A stretch of 64,000 nucleotides of DNA, taken from assembly GCA_004556395.1 (NCBI GenBank), contig SFHK01000001.1, forward strand, positions 29,263 to 93,262, given 5' to 3'. A program made the translations under genes and the position numbers. Shown one piece after another: positions 51,428-59,616 of the stretch (positions are counted from its first letter, which is position 1; each line of letters begins with the position of its first letter). Origin of the DNA: Clostridiales bacterium. GTDB taxonomy: Bacteria; Bacillota; Clostridia; Christensenellales; Aristaeellaceae. The notes under the pieces were generated by a model that did not search any database, had not been told where the DNA came from, and saw nothing but the letters and a program-made list of their open reading frames with translations.

Positions 51428-51500
51428 TGGAGCATAGGAGATTCGAACTCCTGACCCCAACACTGCCAGTGTTGTGCGCTACCAACTGCGCTAATGCCCC
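51428..51500 (-). tRNA. tRNA-Ala (GGC), copy 2
   Basis: The same 73-nt sequence as the tRNA at 49777-49849, with anticodon GGC in loop CTGGCAG. CCA is not encoded. The tRNA body is identical, but the terminators and most of the leader differ. Confidence 0.95.
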
Positions 51501-51529
51501 GCATTCCGTTCATCACCGGAACGGGAATT

Positions 51530-51558
51530 ATTATAGCACCGAAGCACACGTCTGTAAA
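51530..51558 (-). promoter_or_regulatory. Promoter of tRNA-Ala (copy 2)
   Basis: Minus strand TTTACA (51553-51558), 17-nt spacer, TATAAT (51530-51535), with TGC before the -10 box. Its boxes match those of copy 1. Confidence 0.8.
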
Positions 51559-51690
51559 TAGAATATATGTAAATGTGTGGAAAACATTTGGCTTTTTATG
51601 GTATTTCGCGGGCGCAAGAAGGATTTTCGCGGGAAAGCGTTGAATATTCTGGGGGAACGAAGGGAATACCTCCCGGAAAGGAAGTTTTTT

Positions 51691-52608
51691 ATGAAAATCG
51701 CGGATGCACATTCCGACACGCTGTATGCGATTGCGCTTGAGGGCATCGCGCCCGCGCAGGCCATGGCTTCGCCCGAAAACCTGAAAAAAGGCGGCATGAG
51801 CCTGCAAACCTTTGCTTTGTTTACCGGCCGAAAGGGGCCGGCCGGAACGCCGTATCAGGACGCGCTCAAAATGATCGAGGCGTCCAAATCGCTTTCCATC
51901 CCGATGCTCACCGGCGACCTGCCCGACGCGCTGCCCGACGCGCCCACCGGCATTTTTTCCATCGAGGGCGGCGAAGCGCTGGAGGGGAAGCTCGAGCGGC
52001 TGGAGGAGTTTGACCGGCTGTGCCGCGTTCGCATGATCGCACTGACGTGGAACCACGAAAACGAAATCGGCCATCCGGCGAAGTTCGGCCCGGAAGGCGG
52101 CCTGAAGCCGTTTGGTCTGAAGCTGCTCGCGGAAATGGATCGGCTGGGCATCTATGCCGACGCGTCGCATCTGAACGAAGCGGGCTTCTGGGACATTGTG
52201 GAGCACATGGTGCTCCCGCCGATTGCCAGTCATTCCTGTTGCCGCGAGCTGTGCGACACGCCGCGCAATCTTTATAAGGCGCAGGCCGAGGCGATCATTC
52301 AGAAAAACGGCTTTATCGGCGTGAACTTCTATCCGCATTTCCTTACGAAGGCGGAAAAGGCCACGGTGGAGGACGTTGTGCGCCACATCGACCGCTTTTG
52401 CGAGCTGGGCGGCGAGCACATCGTCGGCTTCGGCTCTGATTTCGATGGAATCGAGGTGCAGCCGGAGGGTCTCGCGTGCGCCGCGGACTTCCCGAACCTG
52501 ATCGAAGCGCTTCTGAAGCACGGCTATACCGACGCGCAGGTGCGCGGCTTCGCGGGCGAGAACCTGTTTTCCGCGCTGAAACGCGCTGAACGCGCGCGCA
52601 GGGTGTAA
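51691..52608 (+). CDS. Membrane-dipeptidase-family (M19) peptidase
   Basis: A 305-residue M19 zinc dipeptidase. It has metal ligands in DAHSDT (His7, Asp9), a Glu in FSIEGGEAL, the His of ASHSCCREL, and GFGSDFDGIE. These enzymes hydrolyse dipeptides, some with D-residues. There is no signal peptide or membrane anchor, so it acts in the cytosol. The start at 51691 follows AAAGGAAG by 7 nt; the upstream frame has no ribosome site. A LysM gene follows by 58 nt. Confidence 0.9.
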   Translation: MKIADAHSDTLYAIALEGIAPAQAMASPENLKKGGMSLQTFALFTGRKGPAGTPYQDALKMIEASKSLSIPMLTGDLPDALPDAPTGIFSIEGGEALEGKLERLEEFDRLCRVRMIALTWNHENEIGHPAKFGPEGGLKPFGLKLLAEMDRLGIYADASHLNEAGFWDIVEHMVLPPIASHSCCRELCDTPRNLYKAQAEAIIQKNGFIGVNFYPHFLTKAEKATVEDVVRHIDRFCELGGEHIVGFGSDFDGIEVQPEGLACAADFPNLIEALLKHGYTDAQVRGFAGENLFSALKRAERARRV

Positions 52609-52666
52609 CGCCGCGCCGCCCTTTCGAATACGCTGGCAACAGTTCGAAAAGGGAGGCATGATCTTC

Positions 52667-53419
52667 ATGGCAAATACCACCTGTCCCGCGGGCTCTCTTC
52701 GCTACTCCTGGCGTTCGGGCGACACGCTCGTGCGCATCGCCACCGCCTTCGGCACCACCGTGAGCGCGATGCGGGATATCAACCCCGACATCGACTTCAC
52801 AAAAATCACCGCCGGTACCGACGTGTGCATTCCCACGCGGATGCTGACCTGCCCGGATTCCGACCTGTACGCTATCCAGAAGGGCGACACGCTTTCGGCG
52901 CTGGCCGTGAAATACGGCGTTACCACCGCCCGGATGCTGGAACTGAACCCGTATGTGGAGCCGACCCAGCTGGCCATCGGCCAATACATATGCGTGCCCA
53001 AAACCACGCCGTCTAAGCCTGCCTGTCCGGAAGGCGAATGCTGCATCGAACCCGAACCCGCGCCGGACTGCAACATGCTGCGCAGGGCGCAGAACGCCTG
53101 CTCGGCCACCGACACGGTGCAATGCGGCCAGACGCTGGCTGACATCCTGACCAAGTACGGCATGAGCTTCGCGGAGTTTAGTTATCTGAACCCGACGCTC
53201 GTGTATTCGGCGCTTCTGCCGGGGCAGAAGTATCAGTATCCGCTGAAGGCCTGCAACTGCTCCGCGAGCGGACGCTACCGCGTGCAGTCCGGCGATACCA
53301 TCGCGAAAATCGCCGCCGGCCTTGGCATCACGGCTTCGGAACTGCTTCGGCGCAACCCGAACCTCACGCCGTCTGAATTCGTCGCCGGAACGCAGATCTG
53401 CGTAACCTATCCCGAATAA
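52667..53419 (+). CDS. Protein with four LysM domains, possible spore coat factor
   Basis: A 250-residue protein with four LysM domains at about residues 11-57, 67-112, 145-192 and 202-248. Typical starts are YSWRSGDTLVRIA, YAIQKGDTLSALA, VQCGQTLADIL and YRVQSGDTIAKIA. The linker between domains 2 and 3 is rich in Cys and Pro (CPEGECCIEPEPAPDC). It has no signal peptide, so it is probably a mother-cell protein such as a SafA-like coat factor rather than a wall enzyme. The start at 52667 has GGGAGG about 10 nt upstream. Confidence 0.8.
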   Translation: MANTTCPAGSLRYSWRSGDTLVRIATAFGTTVSAMRDINPDIDFTKITAGTDVCIPTRMLTCPDSDLYAIQKGDTLSALAVKYGVTTARMLELNPYVEPTQLAIGQYICVPKTTPSKPACPEGECCIEPEPAPDCNMLRRAQNACSATDTVQCGQTLADILTKYGMSFAEFSYLNPTLVYSALLPGQKYQYPLKACNCSASGRYRVQSGDTIAKIAAGLGITASELLRRNPNLTPSEFVAGTQICVTYPE

Positions 53420-53437
53420 ACTTCTACGGAGGAACCG

Positions 53438-54337
53438 ATGAAACGCCTGATCGCGCTGCTTTTGTGCCTGACGCTGTTCCTGTCCGGCTGCTCGTCGCAG
53501 CCGCAGAACGAAGCGGAAAAGGAGCTTACCATCTATGCTTCGTTTTACCCGGTGTACGCGCTCGCAGCGGCGATCGTTTCGGACATTCCCGGTATGCGGC
53601 TTCATCAGCTGGTGCAGCCGCAGGACGGCTGTCTGCGGAATTACACGCTGTCGGACTGGGATCTGTACACCGCGTCCAACGCGGATGCGCTGATCCTGGC
53701 CGGCAGCGGCCTTGAATCCTTCGCCGACACGGTTTCCTCGCTGGGCGAAAACGGCCCGGCGGTCGCGCGCGTGCTGGGCTCGCTCGTGCTGCGCACGGAG
53801 GAATGGGGGAGCGAGCACTTCTCCGGCGTGAACCCATGGCTGTTCCTGTCGGTCGAGGGCGCACGGCAGATTTCGGAAGCCATCGCCGCCAACATGCTTG
53901 AGCTCGACCCCGCCTGTGAAAACCTGTATCTCGCCAACCTCCACGTGGCGGACGAGCGCCTGTCCGCGCTGAAAACGGAAATGGCAGACATTCTGGCCGG
54001 AGCCAATCTTACCGCGCCCGTCGCCGTTCTGCACGAGGGGCTGTTCTATCTGGCCGACGAATGGTCGCTGAACGTCGTCACGGCCATCGAGCGCGAAAGC
54101 GGCGATACGCTGAGCGAGGAAGCGCTCGAAACGCTCTCGCAAAGCGGCGCGCGCGTCGTTCTGATCGAAAAGCAGTCGCCAGAAGCGCTTGTGAAAAGGC
54201 TGGAAGCGGACGGCTATCGCGTGGCGCTGATCGACACGCTGTCCACCGGCAACGAAACCATGGGCGCAGACGGATACTACGCCGCCATGAAAAACAACGC
54301 CCGCGCGCTGAAAACAGCGCTCGCGGACGCGGATTGA
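53438..54337 (+). CDS. ZnuA-like lipoprotein with altered metal ligands
   Basis: A 299-residue lipoprotein: signal peptide ending in LFLSGCSS (lipobox LSGC), then a cluster A-I (ZnuA/MntA/PsaA) substrate-binding fold. Of the four usual metal ligands, the first His (in a DPHxYEP-type motif) is replaced by LVQPQDGCLRNYTL, and the second (DPHxWLDP) by VNPWLFLS. A His in LHEGLFYLADEW and an Asp in LIDTLSTG remain. No matching ATPase or permease lies nearby. GGAGGAACC precedes the ATG. It may bind something other than Zn or Mn, or no metal. Confidence 0.82.
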   Translation: MKRLIALLLCLTLFLSGCSSQPQNEAEKELTIYASFYPVYALAAAIVSDIPGMRLHQLVQPQDGCLRNYTLSDWDLYTASNADALILAGSGLESFADTVSSLGENGPAVARVLGSLVLRTEEWGSEHFSGVNPWLFLSVEGARQISEAIAANMLELDPACENLYLANLHVADERLSALKTEMADILAGANLTAPVAVLHEGLFYLADEWSLNVVTAIERESGDTLSEEALETLSQSGARVVLIEKQSPEALVKRLEADGYRVALIDTLSTGNETMGADGYYAAMKNNARALKTALADAD

Positions 54338-54345
54338 GAGGAACT

Positions 54346-54789
54346 ATGAAACACGTAACCGTTTATACCGACGGCGCCTGCTCCGGCAATCCCGGCCCGG
54401 GCGGCTGGGGCGCGGTGCTCATTTACGGCGAAATGCGCCGCGAAATGAGCGGCGCGGAAGCGAACACCACCAACAACCGCATGGAGCTGACCGCGGCGAT
54501 CAAGGCGCTGGAAGCACTGAAGATGGCCTGCACGGTCGATTTATACTCCGACAGCGCCTATCTGATCAACGCCTACCGGCAGAACTGGCTGACCAACTGG
54601 GTGCGGCGCGGCTGGCTGAAGGCGGACAAAAAGCCCGTGGAAAACGTAGACCTGTGGAAGCGCCTGCTGGAGCTGAGCTCGTTCCACACCGTGACGTGGC
54701 ACAAGGTGAAGGGGCACGCGGACAACCCCGAGAACAACCTCTGCGACCGTCTGGCGACGGACGCGGTAAAGCGTCTGCGGCAGGCGTAA
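54346..54789 (+). CDS. rnhA: Ribonuclease HI
   Basis: A 147-residue RNase HI, which cuts RNA in RNA-DNA hybrids. All active-site acids are visible: Asp9 in YTDGACSGNPG, Glu47 in RMELTA, Asp69 in YSDSAYL and Asp134 in NLCDRLA, with His124 in VKGHADNP. GAGAGGAACT precedes the ATG. It follows the ZnuA-like gene by 8 nt. It converges on the recombinase gene with a strong shared terminator. Confidence 0.95.
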   Translation: MKHVTVYTDGACSGNPGPGGWGAVLIYGEMRREMSGAEANTTNNRMELTAAIKALEALKMACTVDLYSDSAYLINAYRQNWLTNWVRRGWLKADKKPVENVDLWKRLLELSSFHTVTWHKVKGHADNPENNLCDRLATDAVKRLRQA

Positions 54790-54830
54790 TCGCAGACGCT
54801 TTCGCTTTTCCCGTCACACTTTGTCTGTCT

Positions 54831-54877
54831 GAAGCAAAAATGTCGATGGAAGTTTTATCCATCGACATTTTTGCTTC
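54831..54877. terminator. Bidirectional terminator between rnhA and the recombinase
   Basis: A perfect 20-bp inverted repeat (54831-54850 with 54858-54877) with a 7-nt loop. It contains AAAAATG and CATTTTT arms, so it gives a T-tract in both directions. It overlaps the stop codon region of the recombinase by 2 nt. Confidence 0.9.
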
Positions 54878-56021
54878 AGCTTTTCTCGTCCCGCTTCGTC
54901 TCGTCCGAATTTGTCTCGCCCGAAGCCGGCGTCTGCGCGTCATTGGACGGCCTTTCCGCCGGCGCTTCCTCGCGCAGGCGCACCTTTGTGGCGGCATACC
55001 GGCGGTGCTGATCCTGCATGGCAGCGTAGTGCCGCCGCGTCGTATTGATGTCCGCGTGACCCAGCACGTCGGCCACAAGGTAAATATCGCCCGTTTCATT
55101 ATATAAGTTTGTGCCGAAGGTCGAGCGCAGCTTGTGCGGGCTGATGCGCTTCTTCAGCGGAGCCGCGATCTGGGCGTATTTTTTCACCATGTTTTCCATC
55201 GCGCGCACGCTCATGCGCGTCTTCTGAAGCGACAGGAACAGCGCGTTTTCATGACCCGGCAGCGCCTCGATCGTTTTCCGCTCCGCAAGATACGCCTTCA
55301 GCGGGCCGACGACCTCGTCCGGAAAGTACAGAATCGCCTGATTTCCGCCCTTGCGGGTGACGAGAAAGCCGCCTACGTCAAAATCCAGATCGTCCATATC
55401 GATGCCCACGCACTCGCTCACGCGGATGCCCGTGCCCAGAAACAATGACAGAATCGCCAGATCGCGCTTCTTCGTGGCGTTGTGAAACCGCCGCTGACCC
55501 TCGGTGAGCGCGTCTCCGGTTTCCACCGCGTCGAGCATGCGCGCCACCTCGTCGATCTCAAGGCGCAGAATCGGCTTTTCGTGCCGTTTGGGCGTGTTCA
55601 CCAGCTCCGTCACGTTCTGCTTGATCATCTGGTTCCGATACATCCATTTGAAGAAGGAGCGCACGGAATAAAACTTCCGCATCTTGCCAAGCTCCTGATT
55701 GGTGATAATCTTTTCATCTTCATCAAAGTAAAGCGTTAAATAATCCAGATATAACGATATATCGCGCGCCGTGATCTTATTGAATTCAGAAGCATTCCAC
55801 GAGATCATCGGACGCGCGCCGAACGCGGGATTTTCGCGTTCCAGATACCGGAAAAACAGGCTCAGGTCGCGGGCATAGGCGTAGCGGGTCAGCGGCTGGG
55901 TGTCCTGCTGGATGGCAAGAATGAACTCCGAAGCCGCGTCCGGCAGATCGGCCAGAATCTGTTTGGTCGTTTCCTGAAGATGCCGCGCGGTCTTCAGGGC
56001 ATAGGTAACTTTCTGTGGCAC
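54876..56021 (-). CDS. Tyrosine site-specific recombinase (XerC/D-like)
   Basis: A 381-residue tyrosine recombinase. An N-terminal SAM-like DNA-binding domain (TQPLTRYAYARDLSLFFRYL) is followed by the catalytic domain. Catalytic residues are Arg in GTGIRVSE, Lys in TRKGGNQ, His and Arg in SPHKLRSTF, His in LGHADINTT and Tyr in RRHYA. The tail is long, acidic and disordered. A GTG start at 56021 was chosen because GGAGG lies 8 nt upstream. It may act in chromosome dimer resolution or in mobility. No phage genes or attachment sites adjoin it. Confidence 0.9.
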   Translation of the reverse strand: MPQKVTYALKTARHLQETTKQILADLPDAASEFILAIQQDTQPLTRYAYARDLSLFFRYLERENPAFGARPMISWNASEFNKITARDISLYLDYLTLYFDEDEKIITNQELGKMRKFYSVRSFFKWMYRNQMIKQNVTELVNTPKRHEKPILRLEIDEVARMLDAVETGDALTEGQRRFHNATKKRDLAILSLFLGTGIRVSECVGIDMDDLDFDVGGFLVTRKGGNQAILYFPDEVVGPLKAYLAERKTIEALPGHENALFLSLQKTRMSVRAMENMVKKYAQIAAPLKKRISPHKLRSTFGTNLYNETGDIYLVADVLGHADINTTRRHYAAMQDQHRRYAATKVRLREEAPAERPSNDAQTPASGETNSDETKRDEKS

Positions 56022-56293
56022 GAAAAGAACCTCCGAAAACATTGCGTGATTGGAATTCCATGAAACCAAATCACACGCAAAACAATTTCCGCGGAAAGAC
56101 GGCGCACGATCGGAAGTGCGAAAAATCGAATCACGCATAGCAAATCCGTTCAACGCGAAACGAACGGCCGCCAGCCGATAAAGCCCTCAGAAACGCGCTC
56201 TATCCGAAAAACTTCGAAAATCCGGGCAGGCCTCTCTTTTCCGGCTTTTCTCGACTCAACTCTTCGTAAAAGCTGTCTTTTCCGCATAGTTTA

Positions 56294-56322
56294 AGTATAT
56301 CAGGTTTATTCCTCTTTGTCAA
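56294..56322 (-). promoter_or_regulatory. Consensus sigma-A promoter of the recombinase
   Basis: Minus strand TTGACA (56317-56322), 17-nt spacer, TATACT (56294-56299). This is a strong promoter for a recombinase gene and leaves a leader of about 265 nt. Confidence 0.85.
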
Positions 56323-56333
56323 GGGAATCCATG

Positions 56334-56367
56334 AAAAAAGAGCCGCCGTCCGCGTTTTCCGCGGCTC
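56334..56367 (-). terminator. Terminator of the acetyltransferase operon
   Basis: GAGCCGC (56340-56346) pairs with GCGGCTC (56361-56367), loop 14 nt, with TTTTTTC following on the minus strand. It lies about 230 nt past the acetyltransferase stop and just upstream of the recombinase promoter. Confidence 0.75.
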
Positions 56368-56600
56368 GGCAGCCCGGTCGTTCTCCCTTGATGGAACGAA
56401 GCGTTCACAGTCCAACGATCGTAAATGCATCATGCTCTTCGAAGATTCATTGACTCACGTTTCTGCTTCGCGAAGCGCCTTATATCTCGGAGCATTCGTC
56501 ACCCTGACTCAGCCGGAAAATTTCCTTCCATTGCTCCATCGTCAATGCCGATGGAATCCGGCAGTCAGTCCTTCCCTATTGAAATTCAAAATACCGCAAG

Positions 56601-57152
56601 TCACACGCGGTCTGACCGGATAATCGAATGCCAGACCTCATCGCATATCCCCTGATTGTTCTTCCCCGCCTGCCGCCAGACGCCTTCCAGCTTCATCCCG
56701 GCCTTTTCCATCACCCTGCCGGACTTCGAATTTCCGGGATCGTGGCAGGCCGCGATTCGATTCAAGCCCACCTCGTCAAACAGAAAAGCAATCACCGCCT
56801 TCAGCGCTTCGGGCATGATTCCCCTTCCCCACAGGGCGCGGCTCATGCAATAGCCCATATCCGCCGATTCAACGGCTTCATTGAGCTTTACAACGGAGAT
56901 GTTCCCGATCACCCTGCCGGTTTCCTTGTATTCGATCGCCCAGTTGTAGGAATTGTCGTCCCGATACCTCTGAACCCAGATTTCCAGCAGCTTTTTCGTC
57001 ACATCGACGCTCGTGTGAACCGGCCACGTCAGATATTTCGTCACCTCCGGATCCGACGCCCAGTTCTCATACATATCCTCGGCGTCCTCGGGCGTAAATT
57101 TTCGCAGGATCAGGCGGTCGGTTTCCAGCGTCTTCGTTCCCATCGGTTTCAT
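56601..57152 (-). CDS. RimJ/RimL-type GNAT N-acetyltransferase
   Basis: A 183-residue GNAT enzyme of the RimJ/RimL kind. It begins with TLETDRLILRKFTPEDAEDMYENW and has the acetyl-CoA loop region in MSRALWGRGIMPEALKAV and the late motif NRIAACHDPGNSKSGRVMEKAGM. It may acetylate a ribosomal protein N-terminus or a small molecule. The ATG at 57152 has GGAGG 8 nt upstream. It is the last gene of a three-gene leftward operon, 16 nt after the serine hydrolase. Confidence 0.9.
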   Translation of the reverse strand: MKPMGTKTLETDRLILRKFTPEDAEDMYENWASDPEVTKYLTWPVHTSVDVTKKLLEIWVQRYRDDNSYNWAIEYKETGRVIGNISVVKLNEAVESADMGYCMSRALWGRGIMPEALKAVIAFLFDEVGLNRIAACHDPGNSKSGRVMEKAGMKLEGVWRQAGKNNQGICDEVWHSIIRSDRV

Positions 57153-57168
57153 CAAAGCATCCTCCGTT

Positions 57169-58329
57169 TCAATCCAGCGCCGCGTAGAGAATCGGCATCA
57201 TCCGCATGCCGCAGTTGTTGTACGGCATCATGTTCTGCATGTACACGACGTACATTTCCTCCGCAGGGTCCACGGCCATCCACGTGCCCATCATGCCGTC
57301 CCAGCCGAATTCCCCCGCGGAACCATTGATCGTCCACGGCCTGAGATGCGTGCGCATGCCCAGCCCGTAGCCGTAGCCGCGCTCCGTCCAGCCGAAATCT
57401 GCCCGCTGCGCCTCGGTGAGCTGATCGGTGCGCATCATTTCAATCGTCTTTCGGCCGAGGATTCGCTGCCCGCGGCGCGTTCCGCCGTTCAAGAGCATTT
57501 CACAGAAGTGCGCATAATCGTCGATCGTCGAAACCAGCCCGCCCCCGCCGGATTCATACGCCGGCTGCGACAGGTAATTCTTCAGGAAAGTAACGCCCTC
57601 GCATTCTGTATACGCGCCGCCCTTCCACTCGTGCGCACGGGTGAATCGCGCATGCTTCTCCGGGCTTACAAAGAAGGCCGTGTCGACCATCTCAAGCGGC
57701 GCAAAAATATTTTCCTTCAGATATTCGCCGTAGCGCTGTCCGGAAACGACCTCCACCACCGCGGCGGCAATGTCATGCGAAAGCCCGTACTTCCAGCGCT
57801 CGCCCGGATGGAAGCTCAGGCAGGCTTCCTTCGCCACGCGGCGCGCCTTTTCCAGCGTGGGCGCATCCTCGCCGCTCTCTTCCATTTTTTCAAGCGCCTG
57901 ATACACCGAACGTTCGCCCGCATCTCCCTCGCCCGGATAGGAAAGCCCGCTCGTCATCGTCAGAAGGTGCTTGATGGTAATGGGCCGCCTCGGCTTCCCG
58001 TACCGCACGCTTCCATCCGGCTCCGCAATGCCCACCGGCATATCGCGGAATTCCGGAATAAACTCGTACAGCGGATCTTCCAGATACACCAGTCCGCGCT
58101 CGTACAGCTGCATGACCGCCGTCATCGTGATCGGCTTGGTCATGGAATACAGGCGAAAAATCGTGTCTCGCCGCACGGGGTCGCGACGCTCCACGTTGGC
58201 AAAGCCGTGTTCCAGATAGGTTTCCTCGCCCTTCCGGCACACGAGCAGGCTGCATCCAGCCACCTTGCCCGCGTCGAAATTGCTCTTCATCTTCCGCTTC
58301 AGATCCTCCAGCCGTGATGGATTCAGCAT
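57169..58329 (-). CDS. Serine hydrolase of the class C beta-lactamase family
   Basis: A 386-residue beta-lactamase-fold hydrolase. The nucleophile motif SMTK is at residues 62-65 and the second motif YGLSHD at about 181. No signal peptide is present, so it is likely a cytosolic esterase or peptidase (EstB-like) rather than a beta-lactamase. The start overlaps the methyltransferase stop by 7 nt and has GGAGGG 6 nt upstream. It is the middle gene of the operon. Confidence 0.88.
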   Translation of the reverse strand: MLNPSRLEDLKRKMKSNFDAGKVAGCSLLVCRKGEETYLEHGFANVERRDPVRRDTIFRLYSMTKPITMTAVMQLYERGLVYLEDPLYEFIPEFRDMPVGIAEPDGSVRYGKPRRPITIKHLLTMTSGLSYPGEGDAGERSVYQALEKMEESGEDAPTLEKARRVAKEACLSFHPGERWKYGLSHDIAAAVVEVVSGQRYGEYLKENIFAPLEMVDTAFFVSPEKHARFTRAHEWKGGAYTECEGVTFLKNYLSQPAYESGGGGLVSTIDDYAHFCEMLLNGGTRRGQRILGRKTIEMMRTDQLTEAQRADFGWTERGYGYGLGMRTHLRPWTINGSAGEFGWDGMMGTWMAVDPAEEMYVVYMQNMMPYNNCGMRMMPILYAALD

Positions 58330-58940
58330 GACACGCCCTCCTTATACCCCGTAAATATGTACGCAAATTCCGTCTCGTCACAGGATTCCACGCGAAATCC
58401 CGCGCGTTTCAATCTCTCTTCTGTCTCTTCCGGCGCGTCGGGATGCAGCCGCACGCGCCTTTGCCCGCATTCCAGCCATTCGCTCTGGTTTTTGTCAATC
58501 GAGAGCACGAACCGCCCGCCGGACGCAAGAAGCGCGTAGGCCTTCCGAAACGCCGCATCCTTCTCGCGAATATGCATAAACGTCAGCGAGGAAAGGATCA
58601 CGTCAAATGTTTCCTCGAACGCCTGCGAAAGGAAATCTCCCTCGGCCAGCTGCACGTTCGAAAACGCCGCCAGATTCTCCCGCGCGCGGGCAATCGTCTT
58701 AGTCGAAAGATCAATCCCAACAAACGACCGGCAGCGCGGCGCGACCTGTCTCGCCAGCCGACCCGTGCCCACACCAATCTCAAGCGCGCGCTGCGTGCCG
58801 TCCAGCGCAAGCCGCTCCATGAAAACCGCCCCGTCCCACTTTTTCATATACGCGCGCAGCGGCTCCGGATCGTATACGGGATCGTTTCCCTCCGTCACCA
58901 GCGCGTCATAATGCGCCGCAACCGAAACCGTTTCCATCAT
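58323..58940 (-). CDS. SAM-dependent class I methyltransferase
   Basis: A 205-residue methyltransferase. The SAM-binding motif is LEIGVGTGRLARQVA, with the acidic residue in FVGIDLSTKTI, and the post-I region VQLAEGDFL follows. The start at 58940 follows GAAGGG by about 8 nt; a GTG at 58949 is an alternative. It leads an operon with the serine hydrolase and acetyltransferase, suggesting joint modification of an unknown molecule. Confidence 0.85.
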   Translation of the reverse strand: MMETVSVAAHYDALVTEGNDPVYDPEPLRAYMKKWDGAVFMERLALDGTQRALEIGVGTGRLARQVAPRCRSFVGIDLSTKTIARARENLAAFSNVQLAEGDFLSQAFEETFDVILSSLTFMHIREKDAAFRKAYALLASGGRFVLSIDKNQSEWLECGQRRVRLHPDAPEETEERLKRAGFRVESCDETEFAYIFTGYKEGVSC

Positions 58941-58964
58941 CTCATCCACCCTTCCTTCAAAACC

Positions 58965-58994
58965 ATTATAGCATATTGGAAGGATATATGTAAA
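58965..58994 (-). promoter_or_regulatory. Promoter of the methyltransferase operon
   Basis: Minus strand TTTACA (58989-58994), 18-nt spacer, TATAAT (58965-58970), about 25 nt before the start codon. Confidence 0.7.
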
Positions 58995-59115
58995 GATTGG
59001 AAGCATATTTAAACCTGACCGAGAAAGGACGCCGCCAAAGCGCGAACGAATTCTGGAAACGTCTCAGCTTCAGCTTCAGAAACTCCGCGTTGACTGCATT
59101 CAAAGACGCGTTAAC

Positions 59116-59250
59116 GTTCGAAGCAAACGCAGGATAACGAAAATCGTATTCGAAAACGAAGCAGTTGTGTTTGAAGCGAACGCAGGACAGCGGAACCCGC
59201 ATTCGAAAACAAAACGGCTGTGTTTAAAGTGAACGCTGAATAACGAAAAG
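59116..59250. repeat. Degenerate 53-bp tandem repeat (2.5 copies)
   Basis: Copies start at 59116, 59169 and 59222 with GTTYRAAGYRAACGC. By my count copies 1 and 2 match at 41 of 53 positions, with mostly transition differences. The third copy is about half length and runs into the tRNA terminator. A weaker, shifted partial copy may lie before 59116. Confidence 0.75.
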
Positions 59251-59278
59251 CTCTTGGGTTCTTTCGAACTCAAGAGCT
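59249..59278 (-). terminator. Terminator of the seven-gene tRNA cluster
   Basis: A 13-bp stem (59249-59261 with 59266-59278, one wobble), TTTC loop, followed on the minus strand by TTTC. It lies 6 nt past the last tRNA. Confidence 0.75.
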
Positions 59279-59283
59279 ATCAC

Positions 59284-59369
59284 TGCGGGAAACAGGACTT
59301 GAACCTGCACGAATCGTAATGATCACTAGAACCTGAATCTAGCGCGTCTGCCAATTCCGCCATTCCCGC
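59284..59369 (-). tRNA. tRNA-Leu (CAG)
   Basis: An 86-nt tRNA with the long variable arm of Leu type. Acceptor GCGGGAA with TTCCCGC, anticodon loop TTCAGGT (anticodon CAG). CCA is not encoded. Last gene of the leftward cluster, identical to the plus-strand copy at 61219-61304. Confidence 0.95.
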
Positions 59370-59397
59370 GAAATGCCTTCCCTTTCGAGAAGGACTT

Positions 59398-59482
<85 letters not shown>

Positions 59483-59504
59483 ACATGTATCTTCACCGAA
59501 GAAG

Positions 59505-59577
59505 AGCTGGCGAAGGGACTCGAACCCGCAACCTGCTGATTACAAATCAGCTGCTCTACCAATTGAGCTACGCCAGC
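59505..59577 (-). tRNA. tRNA-Thr (TGT)
   Basis: A 73-nt cloverleaf; anticodon loop TTTGTAA (anticodon TGT). Acceptor GCTGGCG with CGCCAGC. CCA is not encoded. Confidence 0.95.
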
Positions 59578-59616
59578 GGATTCAATGCCAGAAACTCCGG
59601 CAAAAAATTCGAGAAG

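Larger units (their letters stand above)
56022..56600. other. Intergenic region with a recombinase leader, promoter and terminator
   Basis: This 579-nt gap holds the long 5' leader of the recombinase (about 265 nt, 56022-56286), its consensus promoter and a terminator. The leader lets the reading frame extend upstream of the GTG, but the peptide (MRDSIFRTSDRAPS and so on) has no good ribosome site. From 56368 to 56600 I see no gene, RNA or repeat. Confidence 0.6.
58941..59283. other. Intergenic region with promoter and degenerate 53-bp repeats
   Basis: This 343-nt gap holds the methyltransferase promoter on the left, a 53-bp tandem repeat in the middle (59116-59250) and the tRNA-cluster terminator on the right. 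No gene is supported. An open frame on the minus strand crosses the repeat, but the 53-bp period is not a multiple of three. Confidence 0.7.

Noticed and set aside
54831-54877. A recombination site for the adjacent tyrosine recombinase
   Set aside because: The perfect 20-bp inverted repeat has A- and T-tracts and lies between two converging stop codons, which is fully explained as a bidirectional terminator. It does not resemble dif.
56425-56655. A 76-codon plus-strand frame after the recombinase promoter
   Set aside because: No ribosome site, no recognisable domain, and it runs into the antisense of the acetyltransferase gene.
58966-59202. A 78-codon minus-strand frame across the 53-bp repeat
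   Set aside because: The repeat period is not a multiple of three, so the copies are read in different frames, and there is no ribosome site.
59116-59250. Possible CRISPR array
   Set aside because: The copies are adjoining with no unique spacers and are only about three quarters identical. No cas genes are present.
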